Positions 16,435 through 25,189 of a stretch of 46,835 nucleotides of DNA are shown in pieces. The stretch covers positions 1 through 46,835 of the forward strand of contig JAJRSW010000093.1 in the NCBI GenBank assembly GCA_024278595.1, written 5' to 3'. The stretch's first letter is position 1, and the number at the start of each line of letters is the position of its first letter. This DNA comes from Fidelibacterota bacterium (GTDB lineage Bacteria; Fidelibacterota; UBA8477; JABMPR01). A program made the translations under genes and the position numbers. Below the pieces are notes generated by a model. The model was not told the DNA's origin. It did no database searches and saw only the letters and a program-made list of their open reading frames with translations.

Positions 16435-17324
16435 TGTTGCCGGCTGATTCCAGCTATACAGTGATTATCCCCACTTACAATAGGGGTGAGATCGCTCTGG
16501 ATACCATCAGGACGCTTGAACAACAGACCTTTCCAGAATTTCGGGTCATCATAATTGACCAATCTGAAACTCCCTTCACAGACCTGGTGAATTACCACTC
16601 TCAGCGATTTGACTACAGTTACCATCATATTGACCAGCCGGGGTTACCCAACGCCCGAAATGTTGGCGTGGAAAAAGTCCGGACCGATCAGGTCATTTTC
16701 CTTGATGATGACTGTATCCCTGAAGCAGATCTTATTCAACAATTTGATCAGGCATTTAAGGACAGTCCTAATGACGTTGCTCTTATTGGAGGTCGGGTGA
16801 TCGAAAAGGGGTCAATGATCTTTCGGGAAGGCTCTGGTCTTACGGGAGGTTTTGTGACCCGCTATGGGAAGACCCTTAAGAACTTTGATACGGATACACC
16901 TGGTGCTTGCGAATGGGCGGCAGGTGGAAATTTCGCCGTTCGAACTGCCGTATATCGTGAGGTCGGTGGCTTTGACGTCAACTTTATTGGCACCGCTGTT
17001 ATGGAAGATAGTGATTTTGGCTATTCTGTGGGACGCATGGGGTATCAGGTGATCTATTCACCAGGTCCCGTAATGCAGCATTTGCGAATACCTACCGGGG
17101 GTTTAAGGCAGACCAACCCAGCCCGGGCTATGCTCTACCGATCCCATAACAGCGTCTATTTTTTCAGGAAGTATGGGCTGAAACGCTATCTCCCCCTTGT
17201 TAAAGCATACCTTTTGACAGTTGCTATTAAGGATTGGCTCTCCGGTAAACATGGATTATCGGCTGTATACTACGGGGGTATTGGGTTTATCAAGGGGCTA
17301 AGGACACCCCTCAGGTCTTTATGA
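16434..17324 (+). CDS. family 2 glycosyltransferase
   Basis: The 296-residue protein has VIIPTYNRGEIALDT, FLDDDCIPEADL (acidic metal site) and MEDSDFGYSVGRMGYQ (catalytic ED region), all standard for GT2. I placed the start at ATG 16434, which overlaps the previous stop (TGATG) and has AAGGA at 16418-16422. A TTG at 16395 would add 13 nonconserved residues. The 3' end overlaps the flippase gene by 4 bases. It is the fifth glycosyltransferase of the cluster, so the repeat unit or oligosaccharide may contain at least five sugars. Sugar specificity is not readable. Confidence 0.89.
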   Translation: MLPADSSYTVIIPTYNRGEIALDTIRTLEQQTFPEFRVIIIDQSETPFTDLVNYHSQRFDYSYHHIDQPGLPNARNVGVEKVRTDQVIFLDDDCIPEADLIQQFDQAFKDSPNDVALIGGRVIEKGSMIFREGSGLTGGFVTRYGKTLKNFDTDTPGACEWAAGGNFAVRTAVYREVGGFDVNFIGTAVMEDSDFGYSVGRMGYQVIYSPGPVMQHLRIPTGGLRQTNPARAMLYRSHNSVYFFRKYGLKRYLPLVKAYLLTVAIKDWLSGKHGLSAVYYGGIGFIKGLRTPLRSL

Positions 17325-18820
17325 AACTTGCTGAGAAATTTGCCAAGGAGTCCACCATATCCCTGGTGGGTGTGACCTTTGGGAATATCAATCGTTATTT
17401 GTTTACAATAATCATTGCCCGTTGGGCCGGTGTTCAGATGTTAGGCATTTATTCACTGGCAAACTCCATTTTAATGATTGCTGAATCCATTGCAAAATTA
17501 GGATTGGAACGTGGGGTCCTCCGGCATGTGGGCATGTTGAATATAGAGGAGGAACCAGGCAAGATTCGGACACTGGTCGCTGCAGCAGTGAAGATGACAG
17601 GGCAGGCCAGTATGATCCTCAGCCTGGTGATAATATTACTTTCCGGGTGGTTCGTATCGAATGTATTGAATGCTGCTCCCCAACTCCGAACAGTGCTCAC
17701 TGTCTTCGCACTTGTGCTGCCACTGAATGCCATCACAAATGTGGGCGCCTTCGCTACTCAAGGCCTGAAACTACTCAAATACAAAGTCATCGTCACCCAG
17801 ATTGTTTACCCTTCCGTTTTGGTGATTGGCAGTGGATTACTCCTCCTGTATTGGTCCGATGTGAGAGTGATTATCATCCCTGTGGTCATTGCAGCAGTCA
17901 TTAGCCTGATCATTATCCTCATATTTCTTAAAAAGTTGCTTGGATTGAAATCCTGGCATGTGCTGACAGCCTCCTGGGATAAAGCGTTATTGGTATACTC
18001 CCTGCCTCTAATGTTTATTGGGATCCTGCAGACAGTCATGCACTGGATGGATATCCTTATGCTGGGACATTATACAAACGCCATACAAGTCGGGCTATAC
18101 CATCCAGCGGTTCGGACAGCTGGACTCATGCAGGCAGTTATTCTTTCATTAATGAGTATCTATACACCCCTGGCAGCTCAATTGTTTGGTCAAAAAGATG
18201 AGGTTGGACTGACCCGACTATTTAAGCAAACAACCAGGTGGCTCATCACTTTATCACTTCCCATCGCGTTGATTTTTCTAATATACCCCAGCAAAGTGAT
18301 GTTGATCTTTGGTGCCGAATACCTATCAAGTGCACCGGTATTGATGATCCTGGCTGCTGCCACCTTTATGCAAGTGGTAGGCAGCTCGGCCGCGCCCATA
18401 ATTGCAGTAACTGGGCACACTAAATTATCACTGGCAAATTCCATCATCGGGCTCATTCTGAACGTGATTCTCAATGTATTCCTGATTCCTGAGTTTGGAA
18501 TAATGGGTGCGGGAATAGCTACTTTTATCTCAATCAGTTTTATCAGTATTCTGAGGAATATTGAAGTTTTAAGTCTGTTTCAAATAACCATGTTCAGCCG
18601 CCCATTATTTAAACCGTTTCTCGCCGGACTCGGCCTGGCAATCTTCCTGGTTCTGATAAAACCATTGATAATGCCGTTTCACACCCTCATTACCGGGGCA
18701 ATCGTAGTCCTTACCGGCGTACCCGTTTATGGATTGTTACTTTACCTGCTTAAACTTGAGCCGGAGGATCGGGAATTTATCTCAGGAATAAAGATCCTGA
18801 AGAATATTATGAGCCGCTAA
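17321..18820 (+). CDS. Wzx-type polysaccharide flippase
   Basis: The 499-residue protein is strongly hydrophobic with about 12-14 membrane segments, the size and pattern of Wzx/RfbX-type lipid-linked-oligosaccharide flippases in the MOP superfamily. The N-terminus (STISLVGVTFGNINRYLFT, then IIARWAGVQMLGIYSLAN) is typical. Such proteins move undecaprenyl-diphosphate-linked glycans from the inner to the outer leaflet of the cytoplasmic membrane. The ATGA overlap with the preceding glycosyltransferase fits that role. No Wzy polymerase or Wzz chain-length regulator was recognised beside it, so the exported unit may be a single oligosaccharide or the polymerase may lie elsewhere. Confidence 0.9.
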   Translation: MKLAEKFAKESTISLVGVTFGNINRYLFTIIIARWAGVQMLGIYSLANSILMIAESIAKLGLERGVLRHVGMLNIEEEPGKIRTLVAAAVKMTGQASMILSLVIILLSGWFVSNVLNAAPQLRTVLTVFALVLPLNAITNVGAFATQGLKLLKYKVIVTQIVYPSVLVIGSGLLLLYWSDVRVIIIPVVIAAVISLIIILIFLKKLLGLKSWHVLTASWDKALLVYSLPLMFIGILQTVMHWMDILMLGHYTNAIQVGLYHPAVRTAGLMQAVILSLMSIYTPLAAQLFGQKDEVGLTRLFKQTTRWLITLSLPIALIFLIYPSKVMLIFGAEYLSSAPVLMILAAATFMQVVGSSAAPIIAVTGHTKLSLANSIIGLILNVILNVFLIPEFGIMGAGIATFISISFISILRNIEVLSLFQITMFSRPLFKPFLAGLGLAIFLVLIKPLIMPFHTLITGAIVVLTGVPVYGLLLYLLKLEPEDREFISGIKILKNIMSR

Positions 18821-18834
18821 TACAAGAGAAAACC

Positions 18835-19815
18835 ATGAACCGCCGACTATTCTTACATATTGGATATCCAAAAACCGGGACCACCACCCTGCAGCAGTAT
18901 CTTTTCCCTTATCATTCAGATCTAATCGATATTAGTAGTGCAGTTAAGTCGCTCAATTTCATAAAAGAACTTCACCATTGTCGCGAGCAGACCTTTCTCA
19001 GAAACCTGCTTATCAATAAACAACGGTTTACGGAACAGCTGGATATTCAGGCTGGCATCCATATTTTATCAGAAGAATCTCTCTTGAGCTACAGCATGTT
19101 TTTTCAGAATGATCCGAGTCCGCAAGTATATACCTCTGATCCCGCCAGCACAGCTAGAAAACTACAGTATTTATTCCTTAAAAGTGGGCTTTTCGATGAA
19201 GTAAAAATTGTTATAACCATCCGCCGCCAAGCTGACCTCCTAAAATCAATGTATGCTCAACTGTATAACAATACTTTCAAACACTATCCTCAAACAAAAA
19301 ACTTTTCAAAATATGTCAATTATGTCCTGGACAAAGATCCAGATGGTTTCATGTTGGATACCCTCTATTTTCAAGATATCACCGAGCTGTATATTGATCA
19401 ATTTGGTGAGGGGCATGTAAAAGTACTTGTTTTTGAACAGCTCAGGACCGATCCCAATCGGTTTATACAAACTCTGGCTGAATTTTTGGGAATCGATGTC
19501 ACTCAGGCCATCGATCTGCTAGAAAATAAAAAAACGAATGCCAAAAGTAGCTCTCAGGGATACCGATCAGATACCCGGAGTCTCATGGATCAGCTTACTA
19601 TCTATAAGCAGCGTTTTTTAGGTGATCGGTCCTGGAATATCTCAAATTGGTCAGTGATTGACCGCCTGCGCGCCGTAGAGGTCCCCGGAAAAATTCTCCA
19701 TGATATAAGCCTGAGTGCCAGAGATGAAAACAGGTTAGCTGACCTGTTCCAGAGCTCCAATCGTAGCCTCAGTGAAAAGCATCAACTTAATTTAAAAGAA
19801 TACGGATATTTTTAA
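18835..19815 (+). CDS. sulfotransferase-like protein
   Basis: The 326-residue protein begins with HIGYPKTGTTTLQQYLF (about residues 8-24), a clear match to the 5'-phosphosulfate-binding loop of PAPS-dependent sulfotransferases. IRRQADLLKSMYAQLY (about residues 130-145) fits the 3'-phosphate-binding Arg/Ser segment. It should move sulfate from PAPS to a sugar hydroxyl in the cytosol. Position within the glycan cluster suggests a sulfated surface glycan, as is common in marine bacteria. A start close to AACC without a strong ribosome-binding site leaves expression level open. PAPS synthesis genes are not in the window. Confidence 0.83.
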   Translation: MNRRLFLHIGYPKTGTTTLQQYLFPYHSDLIDISSAVKSLNFIKELHHCREQTFLRNLLINKQRFTEQLDIQAGIHILSEESLLSYSMFFQNDPSPQVYTSDPASTARKLQYLFLKSGLFDEVKIVITIRRQADLLKSMYAQLYNNTFKHYPQTKNFSKYVNYVLDKDPDGFMLDTLYFQDITELYIDQFGEGHVKVLVFEQLRTDPNRFIQTLAEFLGIDVTQAIDLLENKKTNAKSSSQGYRSDTRSLMDQLTIYKQRFLGDRSWNISNWSVIDRLRAVEVPGKILHDISLSARDENRLADLFQSSNRSLSEKHQLNLKEYGYF

Positions 19816-19853
19816 ATGATAACGCAATTTAATTCGACCAGTCAGGTTAATTA

Positions 19854-20903
19854 ATGAAAATTCTCACCGTCATTGGCGCTCGGCCCCAATTCGTAAAAGC
19901 ATCAGTGGTCTCACGGGCTGTCAGAGCGGCCGGTCATACCGAAATTCTGGTTAATACAGGTCAACACTATGATGACAATATGGCCCGGATATTTTTTGAG
20001 GAAATGAACATTCCCAAGCCTGACTATGATCTGGGCGTGGGGTCAGGGACGCATGCTGTGCAGACCGCGGCTGCCCTGGTGGGGATTGAAAAGATCATTC
20101 TGGCCGAAAAGCCGGACTATGTCCTGGTCTACGGAGATACCAATGCGACGCTGGCCGGTGCCCTGGCAGCCGCAAAACTACATATAAAAATTGTCCATAT
20201 TGAAGCCGGTTTGAGATCCTATAACCGGGATATGCCCGAAGAGATCAACCGGATTGTCACCGATGTCCTATCGGACCTCTTGTTTGTCCCAACTCAGGTC
20301 GCCGTGGAGAATCTAAAACGGGAGGGCCTTACCAGAGGTGTGCATGTTGTTGGCGATGTCATGGTTGACGCACTGCTGACCTACACCAAAGTAGCCGAAC
20401 AGCGATCGACGGTCCTGGCTGAACTTGGGATCAGATCAGGAGCATATTTGCTCATGACTATCCATCGCCCCAGTAATGCCGATCATGATGAACGATTACT
20501 GGCGATCATGGATCAAGTCTCTCAAACCAACCGGACAGTGGTCTTTCCCGTACACCCCCGGAGCAGACCAAGAATGGAAGCACTGAAAAATAGTATTTCA
20601 GGCCGGATCCAGCTCGTTGATCCAGTCGGCTATCTGGATATGATGATCCTGGAAAAACAGGCCTACATGGTCATCACGGACTCCGGCGGGGTTCAAAAGG
20701 AAGCCTATCTGCATAAGACGCCTTGTCTTACCGTGAGGAATGAAACCGAATGGGTAGAGACTGTGGAAGATGGCTGGAATTATTTAGTGGGAAATGATCT
20801 GGAACGGATACCACAACTGATTGAGAATTTTCCAAAGCCTGAAAAATGGGCGTATCATTACGGGGATGGACAGGCAGCTGCAAAAATTATTAATTATTTG
20901 TAA
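19854..20903 (+). CDS. wecB: UDP-N-acetylglucosamine 2-epimerase (non-hydrolysing)
   Basis: The 349-residue protein has the full signature set of WecB/MnaA: GARPQFVKA at residues 7-15, NTGQHYDDNM, HIEAGLRSYNRDMPEEINR near residue 117, and TDSGGVQKEAYLHKTPC near 277, followed by RNETEWVETVEDGWN. The enzyme converts UDP-GlcNAc to UDP-ManNAc in the cytosol and so supplies a sugar donor for the cluster. The usual next enzyme WecC (UDP-ManNAc dehydrogenase) is absent here, so ManNAc itself may be used or WecC lies elsewhere. It is the last recognisable gene of the glycan cluster. Confidence 0.95.
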   Translation: MKILTVIGARPQFVKASVVSRAVRAAGHTEILVNTGQHYDDNMARIFFEEMNIPKPDYDLGVGSGTHAVQTAAALVGIEKIILAEKPDYVLVYGDTNATLAGALAAAKLHIKIVHIEAGLRSYNRDMPEEINRIVTDVLSDLLFVPTQVAVENLKREGLTRGVHVVGDVMVDALLTYTKVAEQRSTVLAELGIRSGAYLLMTIHRPSNADHDERLLAIMDQVSQTNRTVVFPVHPRSRPRMEALKNSISGRIQLVDPVGYLDMMILEKQAYMVITDSGGVQKEAYLHKTPCLTVRNETEWVETVEDGWNYLVGNDLERIPQLIENFPKPEKWAYHYGDGQAAAKIINYL

Positions 20904-20945
20904 TGCCTGTGATGATTCTCATTATATTCATCAAATGTTAATGTA

Positions 20946-21113
20946 ATGAATGAAAAGAAGGGGGTTCCTTTGCGCAAGATTCATATTATTCTGTTGTTAG
21001 TTGTAGCCCTAAATACTGTCCATGCTCAAAATCAGGTCCTACTTCTTTTACTTAATACATGGAATACTCAACTCGTTTCTGATGGAGGAGCTAGATGTTT
21101 AACCGGATTATAA
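20946..21113 (+). CDS. possible small secreted-peptide ORF or gene remnant
   Basis: A 55-codon reading frame starts ATG with basic residues, followed by a hydrophobic run (HIILLLVVALNTVHAQ) that looks like a signal peptide with an AQ cleavage site, then only about 27 further residues. It overlaps the start of the YfhO-family gene by 19 bases in another frame. An in-frame TTG at 20970 directly before the basic residues could be the true start. It could encode a short exported peptide, or be the 5' remnant of a secreted-protein gene disrupted by rearrangement. The remainder of the 191-base gap holds no other feature I can support. Confidence 0.35.
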   Translation: MNEKKGVPLRKIHIILLLVVALNTVHAQNQVLLLLLNTWNTQLVSDGGARCLTGL

Positions 21114-23548
21114 ATCATGAATTAAGCCGGGTAGCGGGAATTTTTATAATTGTACTGTTGATCCTCTTTTCCTCAGTCTTTTTCAAGGGCTATAGCTTTG
21201 GCGGGGGCGACACTACCTCGGCCAAAGGAATGACCAACCAACTAAATATTCACTTGAAGGAAACGGGTGAATATCCGCTTTGGCAGCCCTACATCTTTTC
21301 TGGAATGCCAGCCTTCAGTAGTATGATGTATACGAAATGGGTCTATACACCCAGTCTGGTGCTGGATATTTTTCATAAAATGGGTATTCCCTCGCTCTGG
21401 ACCATGATCTTTCATTATCTGTTAGCGGCCCTGGGGGTCTATGTCCTGCTGCGCTATTTAAAACTGGAAATACTCCCGGCATTATTTGGTAGTCTGGCAT
21501 TTATGTTGGCGCCTTTCTTTGTGGTGATGATGTCGGCTGGTCACGGGTCCCAGATGATGACTGCAGCCTACCTGCCCTGGTTGATCTATGCAGTGAAACG
21601 TATTTTTGATGATCCTGACCTGAAAGGATTATTAATCCTGGCCATCATCGCTGGATTTCAATTTCAACGAGGACATGTTCAAGTGGCTTACTACGGCTGG
21701 ATGGCAGTGGGCTGGTACGTGGTCGTGGAGATGATCTTCAGGTTTAGAAATAGGGATTGGACGAAGTTCCCGCTGTCATTTGCCTATATGACCGGGGGAC
21801 TCCTGTTAGGAATCGGGCTGGCCGCAGTTCTATATATTCCATCATTGTCCTATGCTGCCTATTCTATTCGGGGAGGTGGTGCAGGAGGCGGGCTGGATTA
21901 TGGCTACGCAACCAGTTGGTCTTTCCCGCCCTATGAAGTACTGGCATTATTCTTCTCAGATTGGTTTGGATTTGGCGGTCAGACCTATTGGGGCGGTCGA
22001 CCCTTCACTGAGCATACGGATTATTTGGGTCTGACCCTGTTGATCCTCATGATCTCAGCCTTCTTTAACAAGGAACTGCTCAAAGAAAAAGTTTATCTCC
22101 TGAGTGTTATTCTACTGGCTCTATTGGTAAGCTTTGGTAGCTATTGGCCGTATTTGTATGATGTTCTATTCAAGGTGTTGCCCTTTTTCAATAAGTTTCG
22201 AGTACCCTCCATGATCCTGATCCTGGTGGAGCTTATGGTGGCCTTACTGGCTGCGCTGGGACTATATACTCTGCTGACCCTTTCCGATGAAAAAAAAGCT
22301 GGCCTGGAACGGAAGATCCTCATTGCAACGGCGATCCTGGGGGGCCTGGTCCTGCTGGTTCTGCTTTTTAAAGGCCTGGTTACTGGTGCTTTTGAAAATG
22401 CCCTGGCCGCCTCACCCAAGGCTCACCCTGCCTTGGTAAATGCCCGTGTGGATATGTTTTACCGCAGTTTGATCAAGAGTCTCTTCATCGGGACTCTGAG
22501 TCTGGGTTTGATCTGGGCTTATTTTACCAAGCGGATCAAAAGTTTGGTCTTGTCCCTGAGTATGCTGGGTTTACTCATTGTCGATCTGGGGCAGGTAGAT
22601 CTACGTTTTACGGATAAGGCAGTTCCAACAAGCCGGGTTAAGGCGGTGGATCGGGAAACCCCGTTGATCCGAAAATTAAAAGAACTGATTCGTCAAAACC
22701 CCGGCCGCATCTTTCCAGTCCATACCCTGTTCAGCTCAAATGCCTGGGCTTTACATGGCTTTGAGTCCATCGGTGGCTACAGCCCGGCTAAACTTAAGGT
22801 CTTGCAGGATTTTTTAAATACCACCAGGATCGAGCAGACTTTTTTACCCAAATATTACACTCAGACAGCTGAGGGGGCTGCCCCGAAGACAATTGATCAG
22901 GTTGACCCCGCACTCAGAAAACGCCATCTGGATGTTCTGAGGAACCTGAACGTAAAATATCTCGTTTCTCCTTATCCCCTGAACGACCCATTGTTCGTAC
23001 CCCTGGGTCAGGCAATGCATATTGTTCGAGGACAGGCGACTCAGGTGCTGATCTATGAATTTACTGATGATTATCCAAAAGCCTGGTTTGTCCCCGAGGT
23101 AAAGGCCTTTACGACTTCCGAGGCAATGAGCACCAATATGGATCGTATGGTTCAGACCCCCGGAGAGCTGGCAAATATCGTTGATCCAGAATCTAATCTT
23201 GAACAAACCACCTACAGCCCCGGGCAGGCAGAGGTGGTGGACCGGTCTTTACAATCAATGACCATTGAAACTGAGAACCAAGGTGCCGGATTCCTGGTTG
23301 TGAGCGAAGTCTATTACCCTGGTGGCTGGTCAGCTTATCTTGATGACACTACCCTCCTGGAAGTGTACCAGACCAATGAACTTATTCGAGGCTTACCAAT
23401 TCCCGCCGGGAAGCACACCGTTAAATTTGTGTTTGAGCCTGCCGCCGTCAAGCTTGGACTTAGATTGACAATTCTATCCATGTTGATCGTTATGGGGATT
23501 GCGGCATTCCTGATCTACCGCAGTAGAATGGCGGCCTCCCAGAGCTAA
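21095..23548 (+). CDS. YfhO-family membrane protein (GT-C-like)
   Basis: The 817-residue protein is a large integral membrane protein with about 12 helices in its first 500 residues and another near the C-terminus (about 785-805). The N-terminal loop GGDTTSAKG and the WQPYIFSGMPAF segment are typical of bacterial YfhO-family proteins, which resemble GT-C glycosyltransferases using lipid-phosphate sugar donors. Residues about 530-780 form an extracytoplasmic domain. A strong ribosome-binding site GGAGGAG lies at 21084-21090. A role in decorating an extracytoplasmic glycan, perhaps with donors from the GT2 at 9240, is plausible but not shown. It overlaps the following kinase gene by 1 base. Confidence 0.85.
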   Translation: MFNRIINHELSRVAGIFIIVLLILFSSVFFKGYSFGGGDTTSAKGMTNQLNIHLKETGEYPLWQPYIFSGMPAFSSMMYTKWVYTPSLVLDIFHKMGIPSLWTMIFHYLLAALGVYVLLRYLKLEILPALFGSLAFMLAPFFVVMMSAGHGSQMMTAAYLPWLIYAVKRIFDDPDLKGLLILAIIAGFQFQRGHVQVAYYGWMAVGWYVVVEMIFRFRNRDWTKFPLSFAYMTGGLLLGIGLAAVLYIPSLSYAAYSIRGGGAGGGLDYGYATSWSFPPYEVLALFFSDWFGFGGQTYWGGRPFTEHTDYLGLTLLILMISAFFNKELLKEKVYLLSVILLALLVSFGSYWPYLYDVLFKVLPFFNKFRVPSMILILVELMVALLAALGLYTLLTLSDEKKAGLERKILIATAILGGLVLLVLLFKGLVTGAFENALAASPKAHPALVNARVDMFYRSLIKSLFIGTLSLGLIWAYFTKRIKSLVLSLSMLGLLIVDLGQVDLRFTDKAVPTSRVKAVDRETPLIRKLKELIRQNPGRIFPVHTLFSSNAWALHGFESIGGYSPAKLKVLQDFLNTTRIEQTFLPKYYTQTAEGAAPKTIDQVDPALRKRHLDVLRNLNVKYLVSPYPLNDPLFVPLGQAMHIVRGQATQVLIYEFTDDYPKAWFVPEVKAFTTSEAMSTNMDRMVQTPGELANIVDPESNLEQTTYSPGQAEVVDRSLQSMTIETENQGAGFLVVSEVYYPGGWSAYLDDTTLLEVYQTNELIRGLPIPAGKHTVKFVFEPAAVKLGLRLTILSMLIVMGIAAFLIYRSRMAASQS

Positions 23549-25074
23549 TGCGCGAGATTCGATCCACCACCAATATCAAGCTGGGACTGTTTGTCCTGGC
23601 TATTCTGATTATCAGCATATCCCTGTTATACACCAATTGGCTGGTCAAGGAGTTGCGGGCTGACAATCTTCAGTTTCTGCGTTATAACTCCAATTTGCTG
23701 GCCAACGCCTTGTCCGCTGATCTTCAGAGCAAGGCCTATCAAGAGGAGCAGCGGCAATTCTTAAGCTATAACGCCAAATTATATGCAAGCGCTCTTACAG
23801 CTGACTCTCCCAGTATGGATTTCGCTTTTAATCAGATCATCAGGAATATCAGTTTTCCCATCATCATCACAGTGATTGAGCATGGGGAGCAGGTTATTTA
23901 TGCCTATCGAAATATCCAAATCCCTGACACTGTCTCCCGCTCAGGCTTATCATCCTATCTCCTGGGTGTTGCAGGTGAGATGGACGGACAAAATGAGTCC
24001 ATCCCCGTGAAATATTTGCAACGGGAGATCATGTTGATCCACTATGGGAAACCGGTGAGCAAGCAATTTGAAGAAATTATGGGGAATGTCATCCGAGCCA
24101 TCAATTTTCCCATGATCCTGACCAGCGGCAACGATCCCGCCAATTATGTAGTTCAGGATCACACGCTTACCCTGGATAAAAACCTGAGTTCGAATGCCCA
24201 ACACCAGCTGATCCAAAGTGCCTTGAGAAGAATGGACGCAAAGAATCCACCGGTCCCTGTAGACTTTGGCGAAGAGACCGTCATGCTGATACACTACGAA
24301 GACTCAGAGCTAATTCAGGCGTTGAGGTGGTTTCCATTTATTGAATTTGGGATTATTGGCGGATTCATCCTGTTGGGTTTTGCTGGCTTTCAGTTCATTC
24401 GAAAGGCTGAACGCAGGGGTATTTGGGTGGGATTATCCAAAGAAACTGCCCATCAATTAGGGACGCCGCTTTCTTCACTCATGGGCTGGATAGAGTTGTT
24501 AAAAGAAGATGAACAGTCCGGGCAGACCACGCGGATAATAAAAGAAATGGATCGAGATCTGCAGCGGTTGAATCAAGTTGCCGAAAGATTCTCAAAGATC
24601 GGGGCTGGTGTAAAACTGGAAAAGCTTTCAGCCAGAGACCTGATCCAACCCGTGCTTGGCTATGTGCAGCAACGAATCCCGCAATGGGGCAAATCCATCA
24701 AGGTTGAGTTTGAGTGTGCTGAGGATTTCCCGGTGCTGGCACACGCTGAGTTATTTGGCTGGGCCATCGAGAATCTGCTTAAGAATTCCGTTGATGCCAT
24801 CAAGCAAGACCGGGGCTTGATCAAGGTCAAAGTTAATCGAAGTGGATCATGGACCATCATTCAGGTCATTGATAATGGAGAAGGTATCTCCCTCCGGGAC
24901 CATAAAAACATATTCAGACCGGGTTGGAGCTCAAAAAAAAGGGGCTGGGGACTAGGTTTGAGCCTGGTTGAACGGATCATTCGGGAATACCATCAGGGCG
25001 ATATCAGTTTGGAGTCAGCTCCAGGTGAGGGAACGACATTCAAGCTGCGGCTGAAGACCGCGTCAAGTAGCTGA
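23548..25074 (+). CDS. membrane sensor histidine kinase with duplicated sensor region
   Basis: The 508-residue protein has a membrane helix at about 10-30, an extracytoplasmic region, a second helix at about 264-284 and a cytoplasmic kinase core. The H-box is SKETAHQLGTPLSS with phosphoacceptor His302; the N-box is ENLLKNSVDAI; later boxes are DNGEGIS and RGWGLGLSLVERI. No HAMP domain is evident. The extracytoplasmic region shows internal duplication: residues 43-57 resemble 71-85, and 94-168 resemble 174-251 (FPIIIT versus FPMILT, REIMLIHYG versus ETVMLIHYE). No response regulator gene is adjacent. The 1-base overlap with the YfhO-family gene suggests it senses an envelope-related state. Confidence 0.88.
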   Translation: MREIRSTTNIKLGLFVLAILIISISLLYTNWLVKELRADNLQFLRYNSNLLANALSADLQSKAYQEEQRQFLSYNAKLYASALTADSPSMDFAFNQIIRNISFPIIITVIEHGEQVIYAYRNIQIPDTVSRSGLSSYLLGVAGEMDGQNESIPVKYLQREIMLIHYGKPVSKQFEEIMGNVIRAINFPMILTSGNDPANYVVQDHTLTLDKNLSSNAQHQLIQSALRRMDAKNPPVPVDFGEETVMLIHYEDSELIQALRWFPFIEFGIIGGFILLGFAGFQFIRKAERRGIWVGLSKETAHQLGTPLSSLMGWIELLKEDEQSGQTTRIIKEMDRDLQRLNQVAERFSKIGAGVKLEKLSARDLIQPVLGYVQQRIPQWGKSIKVEFECAEDFPVLAHAELFGWAIENLLKNSVDAIKQDRGLIKVKVNRSGSWTIIQVIDNGEGISLRDHKNIFRPGWSSKKRGWGLGLSLVERIIREYHQGDISLESAPGEGTTFKLRLKTASSS

Positions 25075-25105
25075 AAATTCACGATTTTCCCAGGGGAAAT
25101 TGTAT

Positions 25106-25134
25106 TTGACATGCCACGGGGTGCCGGTTAGATT
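25106..25134 (+). promoter_or_regulatory. sigma-70-type promoter for the rplM operon
   Basis: TTGACA at 25106-25111 is a perfect -35 consensus. A 17-base spacer leads to TAGATT at 25129-25134, which matches the -10 consensus at four of six positions. It lies in the 115-base gap after the histidine kinase gene and before rplM, where a strong housekeeping promoter is expected. The same -10 form with a similar following sequence occurs upstream of yajC. Confidence 0.7.
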
Positions 25135-25145
25135 ACGTCGCTTTT

Positions 25146-25166
25146 TCCGGACCGTAGGTGGCCGGA
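25146..25166 (+). promoter_or_regulatory. leader hairpin upstream of rplM
   Basis: TCCGG and CCGGA pair as an outer stem, ACC and GGT extend it inside, with a GTA loop and a 2-base bulge on the 3' side. It lies in the predicted mRNA leader between the promoter and the ribosome-binding site (AAGGA at 25179-25183). Ribosomal protein leaders often carry autoregulatory structures, and L13 leaders are known in other phyla. I cannot match this one to a named family. Confidence 0.4.
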
Positions 25167-25189
25167 TCTAAGAATGAGAAGGAAAAGAA

